Assembly (NCBI RefSeq): GCF_000968685.2
Contig: NZ_LAKD02000031.1
Span: 1-64,000 of the forward strand
Length of the DNA: 64,000 nt
Source of the DNA: Streptomyces antioxidans
Lineage (GTDB): Bacteria > Actinomycetota > Actinomycetes > Streptomycetales > Streptomycetaceae
Reading direction: 5' to 3'
Shown: positions 36,250 through 44,920 of the stretch, one piece after another
Position numbering within the stretch: position 1 is the stretch's first letter
How the letters are laid out: the number at the start of each line of letters is the position of its first letter
Notes under the pieces: model-generated
What the model was told of the DNA's origin: nothing
Databases searched by the model: none
Seen by the model: only the letters and a program-made list of their open reading frames with translations
Program-made: the position numbers and the translations under genes

Positions 36250-36363
36250 GCAGCCGTAGGGGATGACCGGTTCAGCCCATGTGGGTGGCCGGTTTCGCAC
36301 CCTGTTGAGAGGATTGACACGGTTCGCTCCCCTGGGAACCACGGAGAACAAGGAGAGCCGGTC

Positions 36364-36624
36364 ATGTCCAAACGACTGCATGTGGGCAACTTGAGCTACC
36401 AGACGACGACACAGGACCTGGCAACCCTGTTCGGGCAGTTCGGCGAGGTGCTGGACGCCACCGTGATCACCGACCGGGAGAGCGGCCGCTCCCGGGGGTT
36501 CGGGTTCGTGGAGATGGACGAGATGGCCGCCGAGAAGGCGATGGCCCAGCTCGACGGCCACGAGATGGACGGCAGGGCGGTGACGGTCACCGAGGCGAGG
36601 GCCGTCTCACGCGGCACGCGCTGA
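36364..36624 (+). CDS. RRM-type RNA-binding protein
   Basis: An 86-residue protein consisting of one RNA recognition motif. RNP2 is LHVGNL (residues 5-10) and RNP1 is RGFGFVEM (44-51), both with the aromatic residues needed for RNA stacking. It is comparable to the small Rbp proteins of cyanobacteria and other bacteria. The RNA targets are unknown. The ATG at 36364 follows AAGGAGAGCCGGTC. It is followed by a hairpin terminator, so it is probably transcribed alone. Confidence 0.92.
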   Translation: MSKRLHVGNLSYQTTTQDLATLFGQFGEVLDATVITDRESGRSRGFGFVEMDEMAAEKAMAQLDGHEMDGRAVTVTEARAVSRGTR

Positions 36625-36626
36625 GA

Positions 36627-36666
36627 AACGGCACGTGTACGGAAGGAAAAAACGGAACGTGCCGTT
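36627..36666 (+). terminator. Terminator after RRM gene
   Basis: AACGGCACGT (36627-36636) pairs perfectly with ACGTGCCGTT (36657-36666) around a 20-nt A-rich loop, 3 bp after the RRM stop codon. Confidence 0.65.
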
Positions 36667-36725
36667 CGCCACGTAGCGCCGCTAGGACTTGCGGGTGGAG
36701 CAGTGTGCCGTGGTGGTATGGACTG

Positions 36726-38039
36726 ATGCGATCCCCCACACGCATATCTTCACCCCAGCCCCCATATCCTCACGGCCGTTCACCCGGTGTTCATTACCGG
36801 AACCCGTACGAGGAACTTGCCGACCTGGCCGACCCGTACGATCCGGACGACCCCCTCGGCCTCGGCCTCGGCCTGACCTCGGACGATGACGACGACGCCG
36901 ACGCCGGCGGGCGCGGAGACGGGCAAGCCGCCGCGGCTACGGGCTCCGGGTCCGGGGGCGGCGAGCGGTGGTCACCGCCCAACCACCGGCGCTCCTCCCG
37001 GCGTCGGCGCGGCCGCTTCCGTGCGGTGCCGCGCACCGCGAAGGCGCTGATCGGGCTGGTCGTGCTGGCCCTGCTGCTGGTGCTGGGCGACCGCTGCGCG
37101 GTGATGTACGCCGAGCGCAAGGCCGAGCAGGAGCTGCAGAAGAGGCTGAACCTGGCCACGGCACCGAACGTGACCATCCACGGCTTCCCGTTCGTCACCC
37201 AGCTGCTGGGCAAGGACCTCCAGCAGGTCGACATCGCCGTACCGGACGTGGCGGCCGACCGTGTCTCGATCGCCGAGGTGCGCGCCCAGGCCCAGGACAT
37301 CCGGATCGTGGGGGATCTGCCCAGCTCCTTCCGGGGTGCGACGGTGGGCCGGATGAAGGGCGATGTGCTGCTGTCCTTCGAGGACCTCAGCCGGGAACTG
37401 GGCGCCTCCCAGGTGCGGTTCCGGGCGCTGGGGCCCAGCTCGGTGCGGGCGGACGGGAAGCTGCCGGTCGCGGGCCAGCAGGTGTCGCTGCACGCACAGG
37501 CACATATCCGGCGCCAGGGAGACCGTGGGATCTCCACCAGCGTCACCGATATGCGGCTGGACATCCCCGGGATCGCCACCTACCGGCCGGGCCCCGAGCC
37601 GCGCGCCGGGCTGTATCTGCACAAGAAGGCGGCCCAGCAGATCAGCGAGGACTCCGAGAAGGCGAAGGCGCTACTGGCGATCCCCTCGGTGGCGAAGAAG
37701 CTCGGGGTGTCGCCGGTGGAGGCGGGGAAGGCGCTGAACGACGAGCGGAAGCTGGACGAGATCACGGACTCGCCGCGGTTCGTGCCCGCGCTGCTCGCGG
37801 TCAACCTCGTCCAGGCGGCCAATGACCATCCCCAGCTGGCCAGGAAGCTCGGCATCGATCCGACGGTGGCGGCGGCGCTGGCGCGGCTGAAGGTGCCGGA
37901 GCTGACGGACAAGCTGGAGCTCTCCTTCCAGCTGCCCGAAAAGGCCAAGGGCATCCGGCTGGCGAACATCGGCGTCTCCCCGGAGGGGATCCGGGCCGAT
38001 CTGACCGGCGCGGGGCTGCATTACGGAAAGAACCGCTAG
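36726..38039 (+). CDS. LmeA family (DUF2993) phospholipid-binding protein
   Basis: A 437-residue protein with a disordered Pro/Asp/Gly-rich cytoplasmic N-terminus (about 1-95), one transmembrane helix (about residues 105-125, LIGLVVLALLLVLG) and a DUF2993 domain (about 140-435). The stretch NVTIHGFPFVTQLLGKDLQQ is diagnostic. LmeA of Mycobacterium binds phospholipids in the periplasm and affects mannan maturation; here that is only family knowledge. The ATG at 36726 was chosen over an upstream GTG. A second, shorter paralogue is encoded at 50436. Confidence 0.85.
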   Translation: MRSPTRISSPQPPYPHGRSPGVHYRNPYEELADLADPYDPDDPLGLGLGLTSDDDDDADAGGRGDGQAAAATGSGSGGGERWSPPNHRRSSRRRRGRFRAVPRTAKALIGLVVLALLLVLGDRCAVMYAERKAEQELQKRLNLATAPNVTIHGFPFVTQLLGKDLQQVDIAVPDVAADRVSIAEVRAQAQDIRIVGDLPSSFRGATVGRMKGDVLLSFEDLSRELGASQVRFRALGPSSVRADGKLPVAGQQVSLHAQAHIRRQGDRGISTSVTDMRLDIPGIATYRPGPEPRAGLYLHKKAAQQISEDSEKAKALLAIPSVAKKLGVSPVEAGKALNDERKLDEITDSPRFVPALLAVNLVQAANDHPQLARKLGIDPTVAAALARLKVPELTDKLELSFQLPEKAKGIRLANIGVSPEGIRADLTGAGLHYGKNR

Positions 38040-38097
38040 GCCTCCGCTGGACCGGGGTTACGGGTGGACCCGCGGGAACCGGGCCGGAGGACGCGGC

Positions 38098-39519
38098 TCA
38101 GCCGAGGTCCATCTCCGGTGGAGCCGTCGGCGCGCCCGGGAGCCTCACCCAGGCGACCGTGCCGCCGCCCGGGGCCGGTTCCAGCCCCACCTGGCCGCCC
38201 GACTGCTGGACCGTACGGGCCACGATCGACAGGCCGAGGCCGGAGCCGGGCATGCTGCGGGCGGACGGGGAGCGCCAGAAGCGCTCGAAGACATGCGGCA
38301 GTTCCTCGGCGGGGATCCCGGGGCCATGGTCCCGCACCCGTACCTCTCCGCTTCTGAGGGCAACGTCGATCACACCACCCGAAGGGCTGAACTTCACGGC
38401 GTTGTCCAGCAGATTGACCAGGGCCCGCTCCAGGGCGGTCGCCTCACCGCGTACGTACCACGGCTCGATCGAGGCGTTGATCGTGAGATGGGTGCCGCGC
38501 AGCCGGGCCCGCTCCAGGGCCGTCCGCACCACCTCGTGCAGGGCGACCACCTGCGGGGGGCCGCTGCCGGGCACGGCGTCGGGACGGGACAGCTCCTGAA
38601 GGTCGCCGATCAGCGCCGCCAGCTCGGTCATCTGGGCCTTGACGCTCCCCATGAGCGCCTTACGGTCGGCGGGCGGCAGCGCGCGGCCGGTCTCCTCGCT
38701 GCGCGCGAGCAGTTCGATATTGGTCCGCAGCGAGGTCAGCGGGGTGCGCAGCTCATGCCCCGCGTCCCCGATCAGCTGCTGCTGGCGGTCGCGTGAGGAG
38801 GCGAGCGCCGCCGTCATGGAGTTGAACGACCGGGACAGCCGGGCGATCTCGTCATCGCCCTCGGTCGGGATGCGCACGGCCAGGTCCTCGGTGCGGGCCA
38901 CGTGCTCGACCGCCTCGGTCAGCCGGTCCACGGGCTTGAGCCCGGTCCTGGCGATCCACAGGCCCGCCGCCCCCGCGCCGACGACGCCGACCCCGGCGAC
39001 GAGCGCCAGGACCAGCGCGAGCGTGCCCAGCGGATGCTCGACCTCGCTCAGCGGACGCGCCATGGAGACCGCGATCCCGCGCGGCAGCGGGCTGCCGGGG
39101 CCGGTGGCCGGCCGGTAGGTGAACACCCGCATGCCCTCGCCGCCCGCGCCCGTCGCGTCATGCAGCGCGCTCGGCCGCTCCCCGGCGGCCACCCCCACAT
39201 CGGCGGTGGTCACCGGCAGCTTGGTCGCCCCGGGCTGGGTGCAGCGGCTCCCGTCGGCCAGCACGATCTGCACGGAGTACGAGCCGAGGGCGTGCGGGGT
39301 GCGGTCGTCGGCGCCGTCGGGGCTCTGGCACGCCTCCAGGATGCTCAGCACATTGCGCTCGTCCACCGTGACGTTGCGCAGGGACGAGTCGAGCTGGGCG
39401 CTGAGCTGCTCCCGGACGATCAGCCAGCACGCGAACGCGGAGACCGCCACCGCCACCGCGACCGCCATGGCGGTCAGCAGGGCCAGCCGCGAGCGCAGCG
39501 GCAGTCTGTGGGGGCTCAC
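38098..39519 (-). CDS. Sensor histidine kinase, MprB-like
   Basis: A 473-residue kinase. Two transmembrane helices (about 12-36 and 166-190) flank an extracytoplasmic loop with cysteines ([16 protein letters not shown]). HAMP follows (about 190-245), then DHp with H255 in [14 protein letters not shown] and an ATPase domain with [20 protein letters not shown] and [10 protein letters not shown]. The start is a GTG at 39519 that overlaps the stop codon of the response regulator gene (GTGA), so expression is coupled. Together with the HtrA-like protease upstream it resembles the mycobacterial MprAB-PepD envelope-stress set. Confidence 0.92.
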   Translation of the reverse strand: MSPHRLPLRSRLALLTAMAVAVAVAVSAFACWLIVREQLSAQLDSSLRNVTVDERNVLSILEACQSPDGADDRTPHALGSYSVQIVLADGSRCTQPGATKLPVTTADVGVAAGERPSALHDATGAGGEGMRVFTYRPATGPGSPLPRGIAVSMARPLSEVEHPLGTLALVLALVAGVGVVGAGAAGLWIARTGLKPVDRLTEAVEHVARTEDLAVRIPTEGDDEIARLSRSFNSMTAALASSRDRQQQLIGDAGHELRTPLTSLRTNIELLARSEETGRALPPADRKALMGSVKAQMTELAALIGDLQELSRPDAVPGSGPPQVVALHEVVRTALERARLRGTHLTINASIEPWYVRGEATALERALVNLLDNAVKFSPSGGVIDVALRSGEVRVRDHGPGIPAEELPHVFERFWRSPSARSMPGSGLGLSIVARTVQQSGGQVGLEPAPGGGTVAWVRLPGAPTAPPEMDLG

Positions 39520-40256
39520 GAGGGCTCGCCCTCCGCGGACCGCAGGACGTACCCCACCCCGCGCACGGTGTGCACGAGCCGCGGCTCGCCGCCCGCCTCC
39601 GTCTTACGGCGCAGATACATCACGTACACGTCCAGCGAGTTGGACGACGGCTCGAAGTCGAAGCCCCACACCGCCTTGAGGATCTGCTCACGGGTGAGCA
39701 CCTGACGGGGGTGGGCCAGGAACATCTCCAGCAGGGTGAACTCGGTCCGGGTCAGCTCCACGCGGCGCCCGCCGCGGGCGACCTCGCGGGTCGTCAGGTC
39801 CATCCGGAGATCGCCGAAGGCCAGCACATCCCCCTCGGGCGGCGGCGCGCCCTGCTGGGCGGCGTAGGAGGTGCGGCGCAGCAGGGCGCGGATGCGGGCC
39901 AGCAGTTCGTCGAGTTCGAAGGGTTTGACGAGGTAGTCGTCGGCGCCCGCGTCGAGCCCGGTGACCCGGTCGCCGACCGTGTCCCGCGCGGTGAGCATCA
40001 GGATCGGCAGCGTCACCCCGGTGGCGCGCAGCCGCCGCGCGGCGGTCAGCCCGTCCATCCGGGGCATCAGCACGTCGAGCACGATCAGCTCGGGGTCGTA
40101 GGAGCCGACCTTGTCCAGCGCGTCCAGCCCGTCCACGGCGGTCTCGGTCGCGTAGCCCTCGAAGACGAGGCTGCGCCGCAGGGCTTCCCTGACGGCCGGC
40201 TCGTCGTCGACGATCAGGATGCGGGCCGGCTGATCGCCGTGGTCGGCGGGGCTCAT
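39516..40256 (-). CDS. Response regulator, MprA-like (OmpR family)
   Basis: A 246-residue response regulator. The receiver has DDE (17-19), D61 in [12 protein letters not shown] and the Lys in LVKPFE. The winged helix (about 140-240) includes [19 protein letters not shown] and [13 protein letters not shown]. The upstream htrA-like gene on the same strand carries 11-bp-spaced CTCAG repeats in its promoter, a candidate target site. The ATG at 40256 lies about 85 bp after the protease stop codon. It is coupled to the kinase gene downstream. Confidence 0.94.
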   Translation of the reverse strand: MSPADHGDQPARILIVDDEPAVREALRRSLVFEGYATETAVDGLDALDKVGSYDPELIVLDVLMPRMDGLTAARRLRATGVTLPILMLTARDTVGDRVTGLDAGADDYLVKPFELDELLARIRALLRRTSYAAQQGAPPPEGDVLAFGDLRMDLTTREVARGGRRVELTRTEFTLLEMFLAHPRQVLTREQILKAVWGFDFEPSSNSLDVYVMYLRRKTEAGGEPRLVHTVRGVGYVLRSAEGEPS

Positions 40257-40340
40257 GGGTCGGTTCCTTAAACGGTGGCGGTGGGGCGGGGAGGTGGCCG
40301 CGGCGGGCTGTGCGGCGCTGCTGCCAGCCTCGCACGTCCC

Positions 40341-41480
40341 TCAGCTGTTGCTGTCGCTTCCGCCCGCGCGGAGGGAGGCCAGGTCGGACTTGACGGTGTT
40401 GACCGGGATCGAGAAGCCGAGGCCGACGCTGCCCGCGCTGCTGGAGCTCTGGCCCGAGGCCGCGGAGTACATCGCCGAGTTGATGCCGATGACCTGGCCG
40501 CTCATGTTGATCAGCGCGCCGCCGGAGTTGCCGGGGTTGAGCGAGGCGTCGGTCTGGATGGCCTTGTAGGTGGTGGTCGAGGAGCCGACGTCGCCGTTGT
40601 ACCGGCCGCCGCCGAACTCGAACGGCCACTGTCCGCCGCCGCCCGGCCCCTGACCGTCCTGCCCCTGCCCCTGGTCCGCGGAGACGGTGACGTCACGGTC
40701 GAGCGCGGAGACGATGCCGCTGGTGACGGTGCCGGTAAGGCCCTCCGGCGAGCCGATGGCCACGACCTGGTCGCCCACCGTGACCTTGCTGGAGTCGCCG
40801 AGGGACGCGGCCTTCAGCCCGCTCGCGCCCTCCACCTTGATCAGGGCGAGGTCCTTCTTGCTGTCGGTGCCGACGACCGTCGCGGTCTTCTTGCTGCCGT
40901 CGCTGAAGGTCACCTTGATCGCGTCGGCGCCGGAGACCACATGGTTATTGGTGATGATCTCGCCGCCGCTGGTGATGACCACGCCGGAGCCGGTGGACTG
41001 GCCGCTGGTGCCGCTGGCGCTGACCTCCACGATGCTGGGGCTGACGGCCGCCGCTACGGCGGAAACCCCGCTGCGGCTGCTGGAGTTGGCGTTGACCACG
41101 GGGGTGGAGACCGTGGTGTCGGACTTCTGGGTGGCGTGGGTGACCAGCGCGGCAGCCCCGCCGCCCACGAGCGCCGAAACGGCCGCCACGGCCGCGATCA
41201 GCGCGACCGGCCGCGAGGCCCGCGCCCTGCGCCGCCCCCCGCTACCGTGCGCCCCCTCACTCGCGAACGCGCCGCCGTCCTCCCCGGCGCCGCCGCCACT
41301 GCCACTGCCACCACTGCCACCGTCACTGCCGCTGCCGTCGCCCGGCCATACGGTGACCCCGGACGGCGTGGTGACCGGCTGCTGGGGCTGATACGCGGGC
41401 GGATCGGGATATCCCGCACCGCCGCCGTACGCGTAGGGATAGGGCTCGTCTGCGCCGCTGCGGCGTGTGCTGTCCGTCAT
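40341..41480 (-). CDS. Trypsin-like serine protease, HtrA/PepD-like without PDZ
   Basis: A 379-residue membrane-anchored protease. A Gly/Ser/Pro-rich cytoplasmic N-terminus (about 1-88) is followed by one transmembrane helix (about 91-113) and an extracellular trypsin-like domain with H180 in ITNNHVV, D210 in KKDLALIKV and S319 in NPGNSGGALI. It ends about 60 residues after the catalytic Ser, so the PDZ domain usual in HtrA is absent. An Asp/Gly/Gln insert (about 270-298) lies in the domain. The ATG at 41480 has phased CTCAG-type repeats upstream. It probably acts in envelope protein quality control with the two-component system downstream. Confidence 0.9.
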   Translation of the reverse strand: MTDSTRRSGADEPYPYAYGGGAGYPDPPAYQPQQPVTTPSGVTVWPGDGSGSDGGSGGSGSGGGAGEDGGAFASEGAHGSGGRRRARASRPVALIAAVAAVSALVGGGAAALVTHATQKSDTTVSTPVVNANSSSRSGVSAVAAAVSPSIVEVSASGTSGQSTGSGVVITSGGEIITNNHVVSGADAIKVTFSDGSKKTATVVGTDSKKDLALIKVEGASGLKAASLGDSSKVTVGDQVVAIGSPEGLTGTVTSGIVSALDRDVTVSADQGQGQDGQGPGGGGQWPFEFGGGRYNGDVGSSTTTYKAIQTDASLNPGNSGGALINMSGQVIGINSAMYSAASGQSSSSAGSVGLGFSIPVNTVKSDLASLRAGGSDSNS

Positions 41481-41503
41481 GTCTATGACTGTGCGGCCGG
41501 AGT

Positions 41504-41531
41504 ATGAGAGTCCTCTGAGGGTCCGCTGAGA
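41504..41531 (-). promoter_or_regulatory. Three 11-bp-spaced CTCAG-type boxes upstream of the protease gene
   Basis: On the gene strand, CTCAG occurs at 41530-41526 and 41519-41515 and CTCAT at 41508-41504, each exactly 11 bp from the next, 24-50 bp before the ATG. CTCAG-type direct repeats recall the MprA box of mycobacteria. The adjacent MprA-like regulator is the natural candidate binder. Confidence 0.55.
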
Positions 41532-41616
41532 ACCCCACCAGAAGTCGGTATGCCCGACATAAGGTCCCCCACGGGGCCGGGCCGCAGGGCCCGACCCGGG
41601 CCAGCGGCGCGAAGCG

Positions 41617-42639
41617 CTATGCGCAGCCGCAGGAGTGGCGGACCACCAGGGCCGACGGGAACTGCTTGAGCCGTTCGCGGCGGGAGCTGGCGAGGCGTAC
41701 GCCGTCGTCCAGGACGAGGTCGACCGCGGCGCGCGCCATCGCGGGGCGGTCGGAGCCGACCGTGGTCAGCGGGGGGTCGGTGAGATGGGCTTCCTTCACA
41801 TCGTCGAAACCGGCCACCGCCAGCTCCCCGGGGACATCGAGCCGCAGCTCACGCGCCGCCCGCAGCACCCCGAACGCCTGGTCGTCGGTGGCGCAGAAGA
41901 TGGCCGGGGGCCGGTCGGGACCGGCGAGCAGTTCGAGGGCGACCTTGTAGGCGTCGTACCGGTTGTAAGGGGCCTGGAAGAGCCGCCCGTCCGTCGGCCG
42001 CCCCGCCTCGTGCATCGCGCGGCGCCAGCCCTCCACATGGTCGGTGACCGGGTCGCCGACGGTCGGGGTTATCTCGGTGCCGCCGAGGCAGGCCACGTAG
42101 TCATAGCCGTGCTCGAGCAGATGCCGGACCGCGAGCTGCGCGCCCCCGATGTCGTCCAGCACCACCGCCACGTCGTCGATCGCCTCGGGGCGCTCGTGCA
42201 GCAGCACCACCCGGGCGTCCCACGCCTCGATCTCCGCCGCCGCGTTCTCGCTCGGGCCCTGGCTGATGAGGATCAGCCCGGACACCCGCATCCCCAGGAA
42301 GGCGCGCAGATAGTGCACCTCGCGCTCGTCCAGGTAGTCCGAGTTGCCGACCAGCACCATCTTTCCGCGCTCGGCGGCCGCCTGCTCGACGGCGTGCGCC
42401 ATCTCCGCGAAGAACGGCTGCCGGGCGTCCGGGACGATCAGCCCTATGAGATCGGTCCGGCGGCTCGCCATCGCCTGCGCGACCCGGTCCGGCCGGTAGC
42501 CGAGCTCCTTGATCGCGGCGAGCACCCGCTCGCGCGTGGCCGGGGCGACCGGCCGGGGTCCGTTATTGATGACATAGCTGACGACCGCGGTCGACGTTCC
42601 CGCAAGCCTTGCCACATCATCCCGCGTCACCTTGGCCAC
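41617..42639 (-). CDS. LacI family transcriptional regulator
   Basis: A 340-residue LacI-type regulator. The N-terminal HTH and hinge are [20 protein letters not shown] and [20 protein letters not shown]. The periplasmic-binding-protein-like domain has [35 protein letters not shown] and ends with the unusual HSCGCA. It probably binds a sugar or nucleoside; the ligand and operon are not indicated by neighbours, since it lies between the protease and glnR genes. The start is a GTG at 42639 with no strong ribosome binding site. Three direct repeats lie just upstream. Confidence 0.9.
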   Translation of the reverse strand: MAKVTRDDVARLAGTSTAVVSYVINNGPRPVAPATRERVLAAIKELGYRPDRVAQAMASRRTDLIGLIVPDARQPFFAEMAHAVEQAAAERGKMVLVGNSDYLDEREVHYLRAFLGMRVSGLILISQGPSENAAAEIEAWDARVVLLHERPEAIDDVAVVLDDIGGAQLAVRHLLEHGYDYVACLGGTEITPTVGDPVTDHVEGWRRAMHEAGRPTDGRLFQAPYNRYDAYKVALELLAGPDRPPAIFCATDDQAFGVLRAARELRLDVPGELAVAGFDDVKEAHLTDPPLTTVGSDRPAMARAAVDLVLDDGVRLASSRRERLKQFPSALVVRHSCGCA

Positions 42640-42665
42640 GCGCGAAGTCTACGCGGGTCCAGCTA

Positions 42666-42734
42666 GCTATTGGCCGGTCGTGCGTGGGCCTGGCTATCGG
42701 CCGGTCGTACGGCTAACTGTTGGCCGGTCGCGCG
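42666..42734. repeat. Three direct repeats upstream of the LacI gene
   Basis: GCTATTGGCCGGTCGTGCG-like units occur at 42666, 42693 and 42716 (spacing 27 and 23 bp); the third overlaps the last codons of glnR. They could be operators for the LacI regulator or a by-product of slippage. Confidence 0.6.
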
Positions 42735-43612
42735 GCAGCCGCCCTCGACGCGGCGCCCAGCGCGCCGTCGGGGCGCCCGCCCCGTGCCGCACCGCCCGTT
42801 CCGGTGTCCCGGGCAACGCCACCCGCTCCGGCGTCCCGCTCCCGCGCGGCACCGCCCGCACTGGCGTCCCGTGCGGCGCCGCCCGGCCCGGCGTCCCGCG
42901 CCGCGGCCTTGGCCCGGGCCTCCTCCGCGGCGCGCTCGACCTTCTCCGGCGCGACGAAGCGGTAGCCCACGTTCCGCACCGTGCCGATCAGGGACTCGTG
43001 CTCCGGGCCCAGCTTGGCGCGCAGCCGCCGGACGTGGACGTCCACGGTGCGGGTGCCGCCGAAGTAGTCATAGCCCCAGACCTCCTGGAGCAGCTGCGCC
43101 CGGGTGAAGACCCGGCCGGGGTGCTGGGCGAGGTACTTCAGCAGCTCGAACTCCTTGAAGGTGAGATCGAGCACACGCCCCTTGAGCTTGGCGCTGTAGG
43201 TGGCCTCATCGACCGACAGATCGCCGTTGCGGATCTCCATCGGGCTGTCGTCGGTGGTGATCTGCTGGCGGCCCGTGGCCAGCCGCAGCCGGGCCTCGAC
43301 CTCCGCCGGGCCCGCGGTGTCCAGCAGGACGTCGTCCACGCCCCAGTCGGCGGTGACGGCGGCGAGCCCGCCCTCGGTCACCACCAGGATCAGCGGACAG
43401 CCGGGACCGGTGGACCGCAGCAGCTGGCACAGGCTGCGCACCTGCGGCAGATCACGGCGGCCGTCGATCAGGATGACGTCGGCGCCCGGGGTGTCCACCA
43501 GGGCGGGGCCTTCGGCGGGGGCCACCCGCACGCTGTGCAGCAGCAGGCCGAGGGCGGGGAGCACCTCCGTCGAGGGCTGGAGTGCGTTGGTCAGCAGCAG
43601 CAGGGAACTCAT
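42713..43612 (-). CDS. glnR: Nitrogen regulator GlnR (atypical OmpR-type)
   Basis: Global nitrogen-metabolism regulator controlling genes such as glnA, glnII and amtB in Streptomyces. The 299-residue protein has a receiver-like domain without the full phospho-acceptor pocket ([12 protein letters not shown]) and a winged helix with [18 protein letters not shown] and [15 protein letters not shown]. The N-terminus [19 protein letters not shown] is characteristic of GlnR. The tail after about residue 235 is a repetitive Ala/Arg/Gly/Asp segment (for example GGAARD) not expected in other GlnR proteins as far as recalled. It is divergent from the hydrolase gene. Confidence 0.93.
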   Translation of the reverse strand: MSSLLLLTNALQPSTEVLPALGLLLHSVRVAPAEGPALVDTPGADVILIDGRRDLPQVRSLCQLLRSTGPGCPLILVVTEGGLAAVTADWGVDDVLLDTAGPAEVEARLRLATGRQQITTDDSPMEIRNGDLSVDEATYSAKLKGRVLDLTFKEFELLKYLAQHPGRVFTRAQLLQEVWGYDYFGGTRTVDVHVRRLRAKLGPEHESLIGTVRNVGYRFVAPEKVERAAEEARAKAAARDAGPGGAARDASAGGAARERDAGAGGVARDTGTGGAARGGRPDGALGAASRAAAARPANS

Positions 43613-43866
43613 CGTCCATCACCTGCCCAGGCCGTCTTCTCGAGGTTGTGCACGCTTCGCTCGCCCATTACGTCGGTTCCTCCTCGGTCCCTTGCGAGAG
43701 GGGCACCTCCCGGGCCGTGCCCGGGGGAGTCTGCGGCTACTACTTCGTACGGTCACGCTCCGCGCCCTTGGAGCGACGGTGCGCTCAAACGCGCACCCCG
43801 CCCCGAAAGCACAAAAGGACCCGGGGGCGACGTTGCCCGGATCCTCTTCACGACAGAATAACCCAC

Positions 43867-44826
43867 ATGACATGTGCCCGAGAGGCTGAATCCGCTCCCC
43901 GTTGTCCTTCCACGGCCGCCGCGGGGGAGCAACGGGCCACGCTCCTGACCGATGACGGGGTCTCGATCGAGGCGCGCTACGAGCCTTCCCCGGTCTCCGG
44001 CACCGAACCCTCCGACCAGGTCGCGCTGGTGGTCGGACACGGTTTCTCCGGCGCCCTGGAGCGCCCCGCGCTGCGGCGGGTGGCCTCGGCGTTCCGCCAG
44101 CGCACAGCCGTGATCACGTTCTCGTTCCGGGGCCATGGGCGGTCCGGCGGACGGTCCACGGTCGGCGATCGCGAGGTGCTGGACCTGACCGCCGCGGTGC
44201 GCTGGGCACGCGGGCTCGGGCATCGGCGGGTCGCCACGGTCGGCTTCTCGATGGGCGGGTCGGTGGTGGTCCGGCAGGCGGCGCTGTGCGGGAAGACCGA
44301 TGAAATCCAGCCGTTGCACGGCGTACACCAGGGGGAGCGCACAGGGCGCTCACCGGGGCGCACGGTCGGCGCACCCGGGCCCCTCGGGGCGGCCCGCGGG
44401 TCCGCCGGATGGGCCGATGGCGCGGCGCCCGATGCCGTCGTCGCCGTGAGCTCACCCGCCCGCTGGTACTACCGCGGCACCGCGCCCATGCGGCGGCTCC
44501 ACTGGGCGATCACCCGGCCGACGGGGCGGCTGGTCTCCCGCTACGGGCTGCGCACCCGCGTCGACCCCGGCGGCTGGGTCGTCGATCCGCTGTCCCCGGT
44601 GGCCGCGGCGCCGCTGATCGCGCCGACGCCGCTGCTGATCGTGCACGGCGACCGGGATCCGTACTTTCCGCTGGACCATCCGCGGATGCTGGCGTCGGCG
44701 GCGGACCCGGCCGCCTCGGAGCTGTGGATCGAACCGGGCTACGGCCACGCCGAGACCGCCGCCTCCCCCGAGCTGCTGAGCCGCATCGCCGACTGGGCCG
44801 CGGCCCACGCCGCTGCCCACGCCTGA
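43867..44826 (+). CDS. Alpha/beta hydrolase
   Basis: A 319-residue hydrolase. The oxyanion region is VVGHGFSG, the nucleophile elbow is GFSMGGS (Ser nucleophile), the acid is in HGDRDPYFP and the catalytic His in GYGHAE. An insertion of about 43 residues (CGKTDEIQPLHGVHQGERTG and the following Gly/Ala-rich stretch, encoded at about 44287-44427) separates the elbow helix from the next strand (DAVVAVSSP) and looks added. The substrate is unknown. The ATG at 43867 is the first start downstream of the glnR promoter region; upstream in-frame codons have poor bias. Confidence 0.82.
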   Translation: MTCAREAESAPRCPSTAAAGEQRATLLTDDGVSIEARYEPSPVSGTEPSDQVALVVGHGFSGALERPALRRVASAFRQRTAVITFSFRGHGRSGGRSTVGDREVLDLTAAVRWARGLGHRRVATVGFSMGGSVVVRQAALCGKTDEIQPLHGVHQGERTGRSPGRTVGAPGPLGAARGSAGWADGAAPDAVVAVSSPARWYYRGTAPMRRLHWAITRPTGRLVSRYGLRTRVDPGGWVVDPLSPVAAAPLIAPTPLLIVHGDRDPYFPLDHPRMLASAADPAASELWIEPGYGHAETAASPELLSRIADWAAAHAAAHA

Positions 44827-44868
44827 CCCGTGCCGGGGCGGCCGTCCACGCGGTCCCCGGCGGTCGCC

Positions 44869-44920
44869 TATTCGGTTTCCGTCACTTATTCGGTTTCCGC
44901 CAGCTATTCGGTTTCCGCCA
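44869..44920. repeat. 18-bp tandem repeat carrying stop codons at ABC gene 3' end
   Basis: TATTCGGTTTCCGYCA-type units lie at 44869, 44887 and 44905. On the gene strand each encodes the ending -ETE-stop, giving three in-frame stops (TAG, TAA, TAG) 18 bp apart. The innermost copy terminates the ABC transporter gene. Confidence 0.8.

Noticed and set aside
36314..36343. Standard housekeeping promoter for the RRM gene
   Set aside because: TTGACA is present at 36314 but no acceptable -10 box lies 16-19 bp downstream.
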